Under the pieces are notes generated by a model, which saw only the letters and a program-made list of their open reading frames with translations, was not told the origin of the DNA and made no database searches. Positions 35,638 through 44,124 of a stretch of 64,000 nt of DNA are shown one piece after another. Each line of letters begins with the position of its first letter. Position 1 is the stretch's first letter. The DNA is from Microbispora sp. NBC_01189 (GTDB taxonomy: Bacteria; Actinomycetota; Actinomycetes; Streptosporangiales; Streptosporangiaceae). The position numbers and the translations under genes are program-made. The stretch covers positions 3,329,501 to 3,393,500 of the forward strand of contig NZ_CP108581.1 in assembly GCF_036010665.1 (NCBI RefSeq), read 5' to 3'.

Positions 35638-35738
35638 GGCAGGCTCCTCCAGATTCCAGGGCTCCGACGTGCTCTGTACTGCCGACATGCGTGCCTCCCC
35701 TTGGAAGATGTGGGGCGGGGCGCCACACCTAGGACGTT

Positions 35739-35760
35739 GATATAAGATATATTCTATATC
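35739..35760. promoter_or_regulatory. AT-rich dyad between LuxR and GntR genes
   Basis: GATATA and TATATC arms enclose AGATATATTC, itself nearly symmetric, in otherwise GC-rich DNA. It lies 30-51 bp before gntR and 102 bp from the LuxR start. Candidate GntR operator and promoter. Confidence 0.5.
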
Positions 35761-35789
35761 GTCAAGAGATGGCCTAGGATTGGTGCGCC

Positions 35790-36464
35790 ATGGAACTCAT
35801 CAACAGTGCGAGCCTCGTAGAGGCGGCTGCCGCCCACCTTCGCGGCGCGATCCTCAGCGGTGATCTCCAGCCCGGAGAGCCGGTGCGGGTGCGAGATCTG
35901 CAACAAGGGCTGGGTGTAAGCCACATCCCTATCAGGGAGGCGATTCGGCAACTCGAAGGTGAGGGGCTGATCGTCGTACGGGCGCGTCACACGCCGGTTG
36001 TGGCCGGCGTGAACCTGGACGATCTCGCGGCGATCTATGAGTTGCGACGCATGATCGAATTGCCCACCGTAAGGCTTGCCCGCGAACGCGGTTCCCGTGC
36101 GTCGATCGCCCGTGTCGAAGAGGCGTTCTCTGCCTTCGAAGCTGTCGCCGGTGACCCCAGCCGACCTGAGTACTGGGAACGGCACTCGGACTTTCATTGG
36201 GCCCTGGTCGAACCAGGTGCCAACACTTGGACGCGGCGTGTGCTCGAGCCTCTTTGGACGGCAGCCGAACGTTACGTCAGGCTGTTCGTTGCAACGTACG
36301 CAACCCCCGAGGCCACCCTCCAACTGCACCGCGCCTTGGCGGACGCGTTCTCGCAGGAAGACGCCACAGCGGTGGTAGAGGAACTCAACAACCACTTCGA
36401 TGTTACCGAGCAAGGGGTGCGGGCTGGTTTCACGAAGGCCAAGGAGGCCAAGAGTCCTGAGTGA
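35790..36464 (+). CDS. GntR-family regulator, FCD (FadR) subfamily
   Basis: 224 residues. N-terminal winged helix: HLRGAILSGDLQPGEPVRVR and VSHIPIREAIRQLEGEGLI; the C-terminal FCD domain (about 80-215) has the metal/ligand positions in YELRRMIELPTVRLA and the His-containing HSDFHWALVE. FCD regulators sense carboxylic acids. Neighbours are a LuxR activator (divergent) and an amidase (convergent); the amidase may be a target. Confidence 0.85.
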   Translation: MELINSASLVEAAAAHLRGAILSGDLQPGEPVRVRDLQQGLGVSHIPIREAIRQLEGEGLIVVRARHTPVVAGVNLDDLAAIYELRRMIELPTVRLARERGSRASIARVEEAFSAFEAVAGDPSRPEYWERHSDFHWALVEPGANTWTRRVLEPLWTAAERYVRLFVATYATPEATLQLHRALADAFSQEDATAVVEELNNHFDVTEQGVRAGFTKAKEAKSPE

Positions 36465-36684
36465 GCCATGGCCGGTGGGTCAACACCAGGGACTTAAGCA
36501 GTTAGCTGGTTGACCTGGTGGTTTGGATACCCGGCGTGAGTGTGACACTGATCGGCGGGGTGCGCGGGGGCGACGTGAAGGGGCTCCTGGTAGGAGTACA
36601 GGTCTCTAGCCCGCCGCCTCCCTCCAACCTGCGAGGACCGGTTGAAAAAGGTTCAGTCTGCACCGGGGCCCTATGCTCGCTGAT

Positions 36685-38169
36685 TCAGTCGCCCTGTGAA
36701 CCGAGATAAGGGCGCCGCCGTGCGCCCAACCTGGTCTCAACAGCTAGCCCAGCACGTAGCAAGAGGTGTTCTTGAAGCGGCCGCGCGACGAGTTCAAGCC
36801 CTACGGGAAGCCCCGCGCCAGTGAAGCCCATGGGAACGGAAAGCGCTGGCAGACCGGTCTGTGCCGCAAGAACCGTGTTCGTTGGATAGCGGAGCGAATT
36901 CCATCGTCTTGAAGTGACGTCGGAATGCAGCGGCGGCGGCACCTGAACGTCGGGGAAGGCCAGAACGTGAACATGGTTGCGGTTCATCAAATCGATGATG
37001 CCGTCTCGCAAGAGAACTTGAGCACCGGCGCGAGCCCCATAATCGGCGCCATGTATGCCGGATCTTTCGCTTGTTGCAATAGCTTCGAATAAGTCGAGCG
37101 CAGAGTGATATCGGCCCTGCTCATATATCTGATGAACGTTCTCAGCTTCAATCCCTGGTCGCGAAGCAATGAAGCCATCCAGGTCGGCTCGTGACCTGAC
37201 GAGGTACAAGGACGTCATCTCCAGCGCTGATTCCAGTTCTGGCACCTGGAGGTGCACCGGGTGAGCGCCCTCTATCTGGAGCGTCTTTGTTACTTCCGAG
37301 AAGACCCGTATGACTTCAGAGGAACTGTTTGGCCCCTCCACAAGTTGCGTCAGAATCCCGAGACGCAGGCCATCCAAGCCGCCCGTAGGAATCTCTGTGT
37401 ATGGCCGCTGTCGCTCACGGCCGTTCACGCTGAGTGAATCTTGAGGATCGTAGCCAACCAAAGCGTCCAGGAGTATGGCGGCGTCGCGGACCGATCGCGC
37501 CAACGGGCCCGCTGTGTCCTGCTCGAACACCAGTGGAGCGATCCCCACCCGACTGATCAGCCCTGGCGTCACCCTGAGGCCCACCAAATTGCAGAAGGAT
37601 GCAGGCAACCGGATTGAGCCACCGGTGTCCCCACCCACTCCTACTGCGGCGAAGTTCGCCGCGACAGCCGCCGCAGTCCCGCTGCTTGAACCCCCGGAGT
37701 CTCGGTCGAGAGCATAGGGGTTCCGCGTCAAGCCACTTAGCGACGAGGTCGAGAACCAGGAGGCTCCGAAATCGGCCATCGTGCTTTTAGCGAGAATGAT
37801 CGCGCCTGCCGCCCGTAGACGCTTCACCACGAATGCGTCGCTACTGGGAACGTTGTTTGCTGCCGCCTCGGTTCCGAAAGCCGTTCTGATGCCTGCGGTC
37901 TCGATGTTGTCTTTGAGGACGACCGGGACCCCGTGCAGGGGACCTGTGAGAGTTCCGGTCGCCCTGAGTTGACGGTCGGCCTCAGCCGCCTCTTCAAGCG
38001 CTCTGGCATTGATGGTAGCTATTGCGTTGAGCCGGGGCCCCGCCTTGTCGCCGGCATGGATGCGAGCAAGATACGCCTCTACTAGCTCGTAACTGGTGAC
38101 GTCCCCACCGAGCAAGCGCGTTCTGATGCTCTCGATCGTCACCTCGTCCAAGTCCATGGTGGCCGACAT
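36685..38169 (-). CDS. Amidase signature-family hydrolase
   Basis: 494 residues. The Ser-cisSer-Lys triad is visible: Lys in GVPVVLKDN, cis-Ser in GGSSSG and nucleophile Ser in GGDTGGSIRLPAS. It hydrolyses an amide to an acid and ammonia; the GatA-like core does not fix the substrate, and no gatC/gatB stand beside it. ATG 38169 has AAAGGA four bases upstream. Convergent with gntR across 220 bp. Codon use here looks less GC-extreme than in the core, in keeping with acquired DNA. Confidence 0.85.
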   Translation of the reverse strand: MSATMDLDEVTIESIRTRLLGGDVTSYELVEAYLARIHAGDKAGPRLNAIATINARALEEAAEADRQLRATGTLTGPLHGVPVVLKDNIETAGIRTAFGTEAAANNVPSSDAFVVKRLRAAGAIILAKSTMADFGASWFSTSSLSGLTRNPYALDRDSGGSSSGTAAAVAANFAAVGVGGDTGGSIRLPASFCNLVGLRVTPGLISRVGIAPLVFEQDTAGPLARSVRDAAILLDALVGYDPQDSLSVNGRERQRPYTEIPTGGLDGLRLGILTQLVEGPNSSSEVIRVFSEVTKTLQIEGAHPVHLQVPELESALEMTSLYLVRSRADLDGFIASRPGIEAENVHQIYEQGRYHSALDLFEAIATSERSGIHGADYGARAGAQVLLRDGIIDLMNRNHVHVLAFPDVQVPPPLHSDVTSRRWNSLRYPTNTVLAAQTGLPALSVPMGFTGAGLPVGLELVARPLQEHLLLRAGLAVETRLGARRRPYLGSQGD

Positions 38170-38233
38170 CGTATCCTTTGCCAGAGCGTGGGGCCAGCAC
38201 CCCTTCAGGGGCGTCAGCACGGCCGTTCCAAGA

Positions 38234-38590
38234 TCACGGTGTGAGTCCGAGGATGACGAATGGCCTGTTCATGTAGCGGCAGGCCCAGCGGGTGGCTTCG
38301 GTGATGTCGGTCCGTCCCGCCAGGCGTAACGCGCCGATGGCAAGGTTGCGCAGGCTGGCCATGACGCGAGGGCCGGAGCGCGTACGAACGCGGGAGTGGT
38401 CCTCGCGGAACAGGGTGTCTCTGATCCAGTGCAGAACCTCCACACCCCAGTGATCACGATTGAATCGGGCCAGGTCGGTGGGGGTAACAAGGTGTTCGTC
38501 GGGGCTGGCGACGCCGAGTTGGGCGATGGCCGACACGACGGCGCCGTCGCTGGCCTTCACGTAGCGTTCGATCAACCAGGCCTGGCTGTG
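38234..38590 (-). mobile_element. ISAs1-family transposase, C-terminal fragment
   Basis: [20 protein letters not shown], then [20 protein letters not shown] and [11 protein letters not shown], is the conserved end of ISAs1 (H-repeat) transposases, with the catalytic Glu region [11 protein letters not shown]. About 119 residues remain; the 5' part is replaced by IS1182 sequence. Confidence 0.75.
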
Positions 38591-39290
38591 CCCTGGTCCC
38601 TTTCCAGATGGCTGGTCCGGGTCCGGTCGAGGGGGTGTCCGTTCCACCAGGCGTCCAGCCGGATGAGGTTGAGCGCGACAGCCGAGTAGACGTGTTCGAG
38701 GTGGACCTTCGGCAGGCCGCGGTAGCGGGCGCGGCGGATTCCGGTGACTGCGACTGCCTGACGCACGGTGCCCTCGACTCCGGCACGGAGTTTGTACTTG
38801 TCCCCCCAGTCCCGGCTGGTCTGCTCGGCGCGGGCGCCGTCCAGGGCCTGTTAGTCCTTGCCCCGCTGACGGCAGGGACTCCAGGAACTGCTCGTCTTGC
38901 CCTGTGGGCAGGTGACCTGCCGGCCCGCCCAATCGATGGTGAAGGCGGTCCGGTCATAGCCGGTGCCGGCGCGGGCCTGTGGGAGTGATCGAGCAAGACC
39001 GGGGTGACCAGCGTAAGGCCGAACTCCTCCCGCGAGGCGACCAGGAGTTCGGCGGAGGGGTATCCCGAGTCAAGGTAGTGCTCGGCCGAGAGTAGCCCAC
39101 GCCGGGCCAGCGCCTGATGGATCGCGGTGTCGTCCCGCTTGGTCTGTGAGGCCGGCAGCCGCCAGGAGTCGACCCGGGCCCGGTACCGCTCGGCCCACCC
39201 GGGCACCTCCAGAACGCGGGCCACCCAGTCCGGCGCGGCGGCCGAGATCGCCTCCAGCGCGGACACCGTGGCCATGCGAGCAGTGTCGAA
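38591..39290 (-). mobile_element. IS1182-family transposase remnant, frameshifted
   Basis: [48 protein letters not shown] and [20 protein letters not shown] are consecutive IS1182 blocks, in three frames: a shift at about 38988, a TAA near 38851 and an internal deletion after RQRGKD. The left end is joined to the ISAs1 fragment. Confidence 0.75.
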
Positions 39291-39330
39291 CCATCCCCTG
39301 CGGGAAGGCGAACAGGAAGCCATCACCTGG

Positions 39331-39510
39331 ATGAGCCGCGACCGGGACGACGGTGTGGACTACGGGCGGGTTCCGTACGCGCGTCGCCCAAGCGGGGAAC
39401 CGGTTTTCGACGACCCGGAAGTGTTCACCGTGGGAGTCCTACCGTACGAGGCGATGCCGGGTTTCACCCTGCTTCAGGCATATCTCGCGAATGAGGAGAG
39501 CCCTAAGTAA
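39331..39510 (+). CDS. Small unidentified ORF related to 11257-11434
   Basis: About 59 residues from ATG 39331. The core GRVPYARRPSGEPVFDDPEV ends MPGFTLLQAYLANEESPK. It matches the broken ORF at 11257 over about 40 residues, and the DNA after both stops also shares GGTGAGA-CGGTCAT. The frame is open upstream into IS1182 sequence, so its true 5' end may be lost. Family and function unknown. Confidence 0.45.
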   Translation: MSRDRDDGVDYGRVPYARRPSGEPVFDDPEVFTVGVLPYEAMPGFTLLQAYLANEESPK

Positions 39511-39669
39511 GGAGGGCCGGCTCGCGAACGAACCGACCCCCGACCTACCTCATCGAAATCGACCAGGAAAACGGTGAGAGCGGTCATCAGAGAGGCTACG
39601 CTCACGCGGGGCCAGACAACAACGAAGCCGGGACGCTCGGCGTATCAGCTGGTGGATTTCACGATCCAC

Positions 39670-39882
39670 CTACTGACTGGTTGTTTGGAGGTTGGCTCTC
39701 TGGTCCGGCTCACGGGCGGAGGTGGCCCAGGCGGTAAGGACCGTGGACAGTGCATCGCAGTCGTCGGGTGTGAGGGGCGCACGCGGGAGAAGGTAGAGCA
39801 GGCCACTGAGCCCGTCGACAAGATCGACCGGCAAGGGGCGTGCGCGCACCTTCGGCGTGTTCGTGTTCACGATTAAGGTCAC
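39670..39882 (-). CDS. Small hypothetical protein
   Basis: 70 residues from GTG 39882, preceded by GGAG at close spacing. LVDGLSGLLYLLPRAPLTPD suggests one amphipathic or short membrane helix. No family recognised; it may be a chance frame. Confidence 0.3.
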   Translation of the reverse strand: MTLIVNTNTPKVRARPLPVDLVDGLSGLLYLLPRAPLTPDDCDALSTVLTAWATSAREPDQRANLQTTSQ

Positions 39883-40100
39883 TCTCCGGGCTTGGCTGGC
39901 AAGCCGTGGTTCTACGACGGCGGCCAGGGCTCCTCTGAATGGGTTTCAACCTTGGGGTGATTCATCCGCTATGTCGGATTCGACTGGGGATGTCCAGCCT
40001 GTGCCGATGGGTCCAAGCGGACGACGTTGTGAGCCGATGTCGGCAGTGAAGAAGAAGGGAAGACTCAGCCGGGCCGGATAGTTCTGATGAGCTCCCGTTC

Positions 40101-40669
40101 TCAGCTGGGGTTACCGGCCCACGCGCCGCTACCTCCTCGACGCGGTCGCCGACAGCCGGGTGAACCCAATCGCCGGCCGCACGCTCCGGTAGGACGCAAC
40201 CGTGATCGGCCCGCATCGAGTGCACCGGGCCTCGACCATCTTGCCGTCCCCACGACGATCCCGACATGGCCCGGTCGGCCCGGCGAACTACCCGGTCGGC
40301 TGTTGAAGAACACCAGATCGCCGGGCTGCTCCTGGCCAGCCGAAACGCGGACGCGAACGGCCACTGCTCAAAAGTGGTGCGGGGGATCCGCACCCCCGCG
40401 GCGGCGTACGCCTTCATCGCCAGGCCCGAGTAGTCGAAGGAACTCGGACCCGTCGCCCCACCGGTACGGCTTGCCCGTCTGAGCCAGTGCGAACCCCACC
40501 ACGTTCGCCACCACCCGGCAGCGCGACGATACGACACGCCCATGTGATCCTCGCACTGCATCTGCCGCAGAAGTACCTTGCTCAGCATCAGCCACTTGAT
40601 CTGCACAAACGCGGAGAATGAACTCAGCGCACAGCTGCTCTTCGGCAGTGGTGACGATCTCTTCGGCTT
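40101..40669 (-). pseudogene. NlpC/P60 peptidase pseudogene lacking its catalytic Cys
   Basis: Three frames hold consecutive NlpC/P60 pieces: VVGFALAQTGKPYRWGDGS, then SSFDYSGLAMKAYAAAGVRI, then QEQPGDLVFFNSRPG and PGHVGIVVG (catalytic His). The motif normally DCSGL reads DYSGL, so the nucleophilic Cys is Tyr. Frameshifts separate the pieces. NlpC/P60 enzymes cut peptidoglycan stem peptides and often come with conjugative elements, which fits the island. Confidence 0.65.
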
Positions 40670-40900
40670 TCCTCCTGGCTTCTGAGGGGTCCCACAACTG
40701 ATCGCGTTGTAGGCGGCGTCGTAGGACCAGGTGACCTGCTTACCGTCGATGGTCGCGGTTCCCGTGACAGCCACCTTGTCCGCACCGATCTGTCCGGCTC
40801 GCGCGTTGAAGGACTGGTAGGCCTCACCCGAGGCCACGTCGGCCCCTACTGCGCGCCCCGCCGGCCGCTGGGTGCGGCCGTCGATTTCTACCTTGTGCAC
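40670..40900 (-). pseudogene. Unidentified secreted-protein-like fragment
   Basis: DKVAVTGTATIDGKQVTWSY and DAAYNAISC form a strand-rich segment starting at 40900 (MHKVEIDG), fused in frame to NlpC/P60 debris. It may be the end of a neighbouring conjugative-element protein. Function unknown. Confidence 0.3.
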
Positions 40901-40935
40901 TTGGCTAACCGCCGTCCCGTGAGGCCGGGGCGTCG

Positions 40936-42363
40936 CTACTTGGTCGGGCGCCCGTATGTCTCAAGCAGGCGTAGCCAGATCTCGTTGACCGTGGGATAGG
41001 CGGGCACGGCGTGCCACAGCCGGTCGAGTGGTACCTCGCCGACGATCGCGATCGTCGCCGCCTGCAGCAACTCGCTCACGTCGGGACCGACGAAAGTCAC
41101 GCCGAGCACGATCTTGCGCTTCTCATCGACCACCATCCGAGCGGTTCCTGCGTAGCCGTCCGCACGCAAGCTCGCCCCGGGGACTTGGCCGATCTCGTAG
41201 TCGACCGTGCGGATCTCGTAGCCCGCCTCGCGCGCGGCCTGCGCCGTGAGCCCCACGGAGGCGACCTCCGGGTCGGTGAACGTCACCTGCGGCACCGCCT
41301 CATGGTCGGCGGTTGCGACGTGGGTGCCCCACTGGGCGTCCGAGACGGGCGCCCCGGCCGCCCGGGCCGCGATGACATCGCCCGCCGCACGCGCCTGGTA
41401 CTTACCCTGATGGGTGAACAGCGCCCGGCGCGTCACATCTCCGACGGCGTAAAGCCAGTCGAAGCCGGGCACGAGCATCGTGTCGTCGGTCTCGATCCAC
41501 TCGCCAGGGGTGAGACCGATCGCGTCCAGGCCGATGTCCCGCGTACGCGGCGTACGGCCCGTCGCGACCAGTACCTCCTCAGCCGTGACCATGGAACCGT
41601 CCCCGGTCTCGACGACGACGTCGCCGCCCTCCGAACGGGTCACGCGCTTCGTCTCCGTGTCGAGCAGCACCGTCACCCCCTGTTCACGCAGCGCTTTCGT
41701 GACGAGTTCGCCGGCGAACGGCTCCATGCCGACGAGCAGACCGCTGCGCGAGATCAGAGTGACCGTCGTACCGAAACCCCCGTAGGCCGTCGCCATCTCG
41801 GCGGCGACCATGCCCCCACCGATGATGGCGAGACTCGCCGGCACGCTTCTGGTGCCCGTCACCTCCCGGCTCGTCCACGGGCGGGCATCGCGCAGGCCGT
41901 CGATGTCGGGGATGAGCGCGTCGGACCCGGTGGTCACAGACACGGCATGGCGTGCGGTGAGTACGGTCGTCGAGCCGTCCGGGGCCGTGACCGTGACCTC
42001 CTTCGGGGCCGTGATGCGGCCGTGTCCGCGCACGAGCGAGATGCCTGCGCCGTCTACCCACCGCACCTGGTCTTCGTCGGACCAGTTGCTCGTGAACGAG
42101 TCACGACGCGCGAGTACGGCCCGCACGTCGAGTTCGCCTGTCACGGCCTGGGCGGCGCCTGCGACCTGCCGGGCCGCCCTCAGCGCCTGAGCGGAGCGCA
42201 GCAGCGCCTTCGAGGGCATGCACGCCCAGTAGGCGCAGTCGCCCCCGACCAGCTCATGCTCGATCAACACGACGGTCAGGCCGCCCTGCACAGCGCGGTC
42301 GGCCATGTTCTCACCGACCGGGCCGGCGCCTAGCACAATGAGGTCGTACTCGGTTGATTCCAT
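40936..42363 (-). CDS. Pyridine nucleotide-disulfide oxidoreductase, mercuric reductase-like
   Basis: 475 residues. FAD site VLGAGPVGENMADRA, redox-active pair CAYWAC (CX4C spacing, in GGDC...MPSKALL), NAD(P) site IIGGGMVAAEMATAYGG, second FAD motif YAVGDVTRRALFTHQGKYQA and dimerisation domain from about 345. It lacks the N-terminal heavy-metal domain and the C-terminal CC pair of true MerA and the HPT motif of lipoamide dehydrogenase, so the disulfide substrate is uncertain. ATG 42363 follows AGAGG. Confidence 0.85.
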   Translation of the reverse strand: MESTEYDLIVLGAGPVGENMADRAVQGGLTVVLIEHELVGGDCAYWACMPSKALLRSAQALRAARQVAGAAQAVTGELDVRAVLARRDSFTSNWSDEDQVRWVDGAGISLVRGHGRITAPKEVTVTAPDGSTTVLTARHAVSVTTGSDALIPDIDGLRDARPWTSREVTGTRSVPASLAIIGGGMVAAEMATAYGGFGTTVTLISRSGLLVGMEPFAGELVTKALREQGVTVLLDTETKRVTRSEGGDVVVETGDGSMVTAEEVLVATGRTPRTRDIGLDAIGLTPGEWIETDDTMLVPGFDWLYAVGDVTRRALFTHQGKYQARAAGDVIAARAAGAPVSDAQWGTHVATADHEAVPQVTFTDPEVASVGLTAQAAREAGYEIRTVDYEIGQVPGASLRADGYAGTARMVVDEKRKIVLGVTFVGPDVSELLQAATIAIVGEVPLDRLWHAVPAYPTVNEIWLRLLETYGRPTK

Positions 42364-42511
42364 TGTTGATGCCTCTTCTCGCAGTAGCAATCAATCGTGC
42401 TGAACCCGAAAGCTCGCAGGTCCGTACAAGCCTCTGATCTGCGCAGGCGTGAGTTTTTTGAGTAACGTCCGCCTTCCACCACCAGTTGGCTCGAGACGCC
42501 AGGCGAAACGC

Positions 42512-42979
42512 TTAGAAGCCGAAATCGTCTCCGGCTTCGTTACCGGCGACGCCGTCGCCCGAGACGTTTTCGCCGCCGAAGTCGTTCACCATGAAGGCGA
42601 TCGCGAGCTCCGACCCGATGACGTGGTCGAAGACTCTGAGGATGGAGCTTCCCATCGTGCTGCTGAAGCTCCAGTCGCCGTAGCTTCCGCCCAACATCCG
42701 CGTGAACATGCCGGGCGTGCGGGTCACCGTCTTTGCGAATGTTTCCGGCTGCGCATCCGCGGGCCGCTCGCGCGGTGTCGATGCCCTCTCAACGAACCGG
42801 TCGAACATCATGTCGCGCTGCTCGGGCGTGAGCTTCGCGAACGCCTCGGTGTGCGCCTGCTCGACCGTCTCGGGCGGGGCGGTGGCCAGCAGGTGTTCGT
42901 ACCGTTCGATGGCGAGTTCGTCATCGGTGCGGGCACCTGTCGGGTGCTCACGGCCGACAACGCGATCGAAGAATCCCAT
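42512..42979 (-). CDS. Conserved hypothetical actinobacterial protein
   Basis: 155 residues from ATG 42979, behind AGGAGCACCTC. It has a helical core, DELAIERYEHLLATAPPETV and EQAHTEAFAKLTPEQRDMMF, then a glycine-rich end (FGGENVSGDGVAGNE). Similar proteins occur in actinobacteria, sometimes labelled cation-ATPase-associated; function unknown. First member downstream of a small gene group (43814 to 42512) on this strand. Confidence 0.6.
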   Translation of the reverse strand: MGFFDRVVGREHPTGARTDDELAIERYEHLLATAPPETVEQAHTEAFAKLTPEQRDMMFDRFVERASTPRERPADAQPETFAKTVTRTPGMFTRMLGGSYGDWSFSSTMGSSILRVFDHVIGSELAIAFMVNDFGGENVSGDGVAGNEAGDDFGF

Positions 42980-43167
42980 GAGGTGCTCCTGCGCGAAGGA
43001 CTGTTCGCGTGTATTCGTCGGGGGACGCGTCCGGTTGGCGTGCGTCGTTGCCGGGGAGGGCTGTGCCAACCGGCTGAATCGCCGGTCGGCATATTCATCG
43101 CGTCCGAGATGTGTCGGTGCCTGTCCCCGAATCCGTGATCAGCTGTGCATCACCGGAAGGGCCGGAC

Positions 43168-43347
43168 TTATTGGGCCGAATGGCCGCTGAGTCGGTATCC
43201 GCCCTCGCCCAGCGTGCGCGTCATGTGCTCCGCGTACCACTGCGGCCAGTCAGCGTCATGCCTGCCGAGCTTCTCCTCGTGCAGGCCGTGCGCGGCCGCG
43301 GCGCGCTTGAGCGCGTCCAACAGGATGTCGATCGTTGACAGCGCCAT
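43168..43347 (-). CDS. Small hypothetical protein
   Basis: 59 residues from ATG 43347, with GGAGGAGTCAGCG directly before it, an excellent ribosome site. ALKRAAAAHGLHEEKLGRHD and WPQWYAEHMTRTL match a family of very small actinobacterial proteins with the WPxWYAEHM motif. Function unknown. It begins 23 bp after the VOC gene, likely co-transcribed. Confidence 0.65.
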   Translation of the reverse strand: MALSTIDILLDALKRAAAAHGLHEEKLGRHDADWPQWYAEHMTRTLGEGGYRLSGHSAQ

Positions 43348-43370
43348 CGCTGACTCCTCCACGCTCTCGC

Positions 43371-43814
43371 TCATCGTCCAGGGGCCCTTTTCTTGACTTC
43401 CTGCAGCATCCAGCCGTTGCCGTCCGGGTCGCTGAACGAGGCGAAGGACCCGTAGTCACTGCGATCCGGATGCGGGCCGGTCACCCGCTGCTCGTTTCCG
43501 ATGTGATAAAACACGCCTCCCGCATCGTGGAACACCTCCGACACGTCGACGCCGCGCCCGACGAGATCGGCACGAGCCGCCTCGATGTCGAAGACGACGA
43601 GTTGCAGGCCCTGCAGCGAGCCCGGTGCGGCCGGCGTGATTCCGGTGCCGATGATGATCGAGGCCTCCGACCCGGGAGGCGTGAACTGCACCACCCGGAA
43701 GTCCTCACTGGCGACGTGGTCGATATCCATCCGGAACCCCAACGTCTCGTAGAAGCGCTTCGCCCGATCGACGTCGGAGACAGGAACTACCAGAACCTCG
43801 AGTTTCATATCCAT
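43371..43814 (-). CDS. VOC-family (glyoxalase/bleomycin-resistance-like) protein
   Basis: 147 residues, two beta-alpha-beta-beta-beta modules: VLVVPVSDVDRAKRFYETLG at the N-terminus and FASFSDPDGNGWMLQEV at the C-terminus. The metal-ligand Glu of the last strand is in LQEV; the first-strand His is not obvious. VOC proteins include lyases, dioxygenases and drug-binding proteins. ATG 43814 follows GAAAGG at a long distance. It leads the small operon with 43168. Confidence 0.75.
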   Translation of the reverse strand: MDMKLEVLVVPVSDVDRAKRFYETLGFRMDIDHVASEDFRVVQFTPPGSEASIIIGTGITPAAPGSLQGLQLVVFDIEAARADLVGRGVDVSEVFHDAGGVFYHIGNEQRVTGPHPDRSDYGSFASFSDPDGNGWMLQEVKKRAPGR

Positions 43815-44124
43815 GATCACAGATACCTTTCCCTCTGTTGCTCGTGCGTAATGGGATGCGGCCGGCTTTGACTTCTGGCTGTTGTGTCGCCGGAACGTCA
43901 AAGCCGGCGCTTGTGGATCCTCGAGCCCGGACGAGCACTACGAGCGCGCCCAGATCGACGCATTTACCGCGGTCCGGCTTCGCCACCGCGCCCGCGCCGG
44001 GCCGCGAGGCCCGAGTGCCCCACCGAGTCGGCGCGGCTCTGTCATGAAGAGCGAGGTGCCGGAGTCGGCGCCGACGATTTCGACCGGCCGGGTACCGGGC
44101 GCGGTGAAAAGCTGCAGAATGGCG
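43815..44124. other. 310 bp between VOC and epoxide hydrolase genes, no gene seen
   Basis: Open frames are short and compositionally noise-like. It should hold the promoter for the VOC operon; I see no clear motif. Confidence 0.35.
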
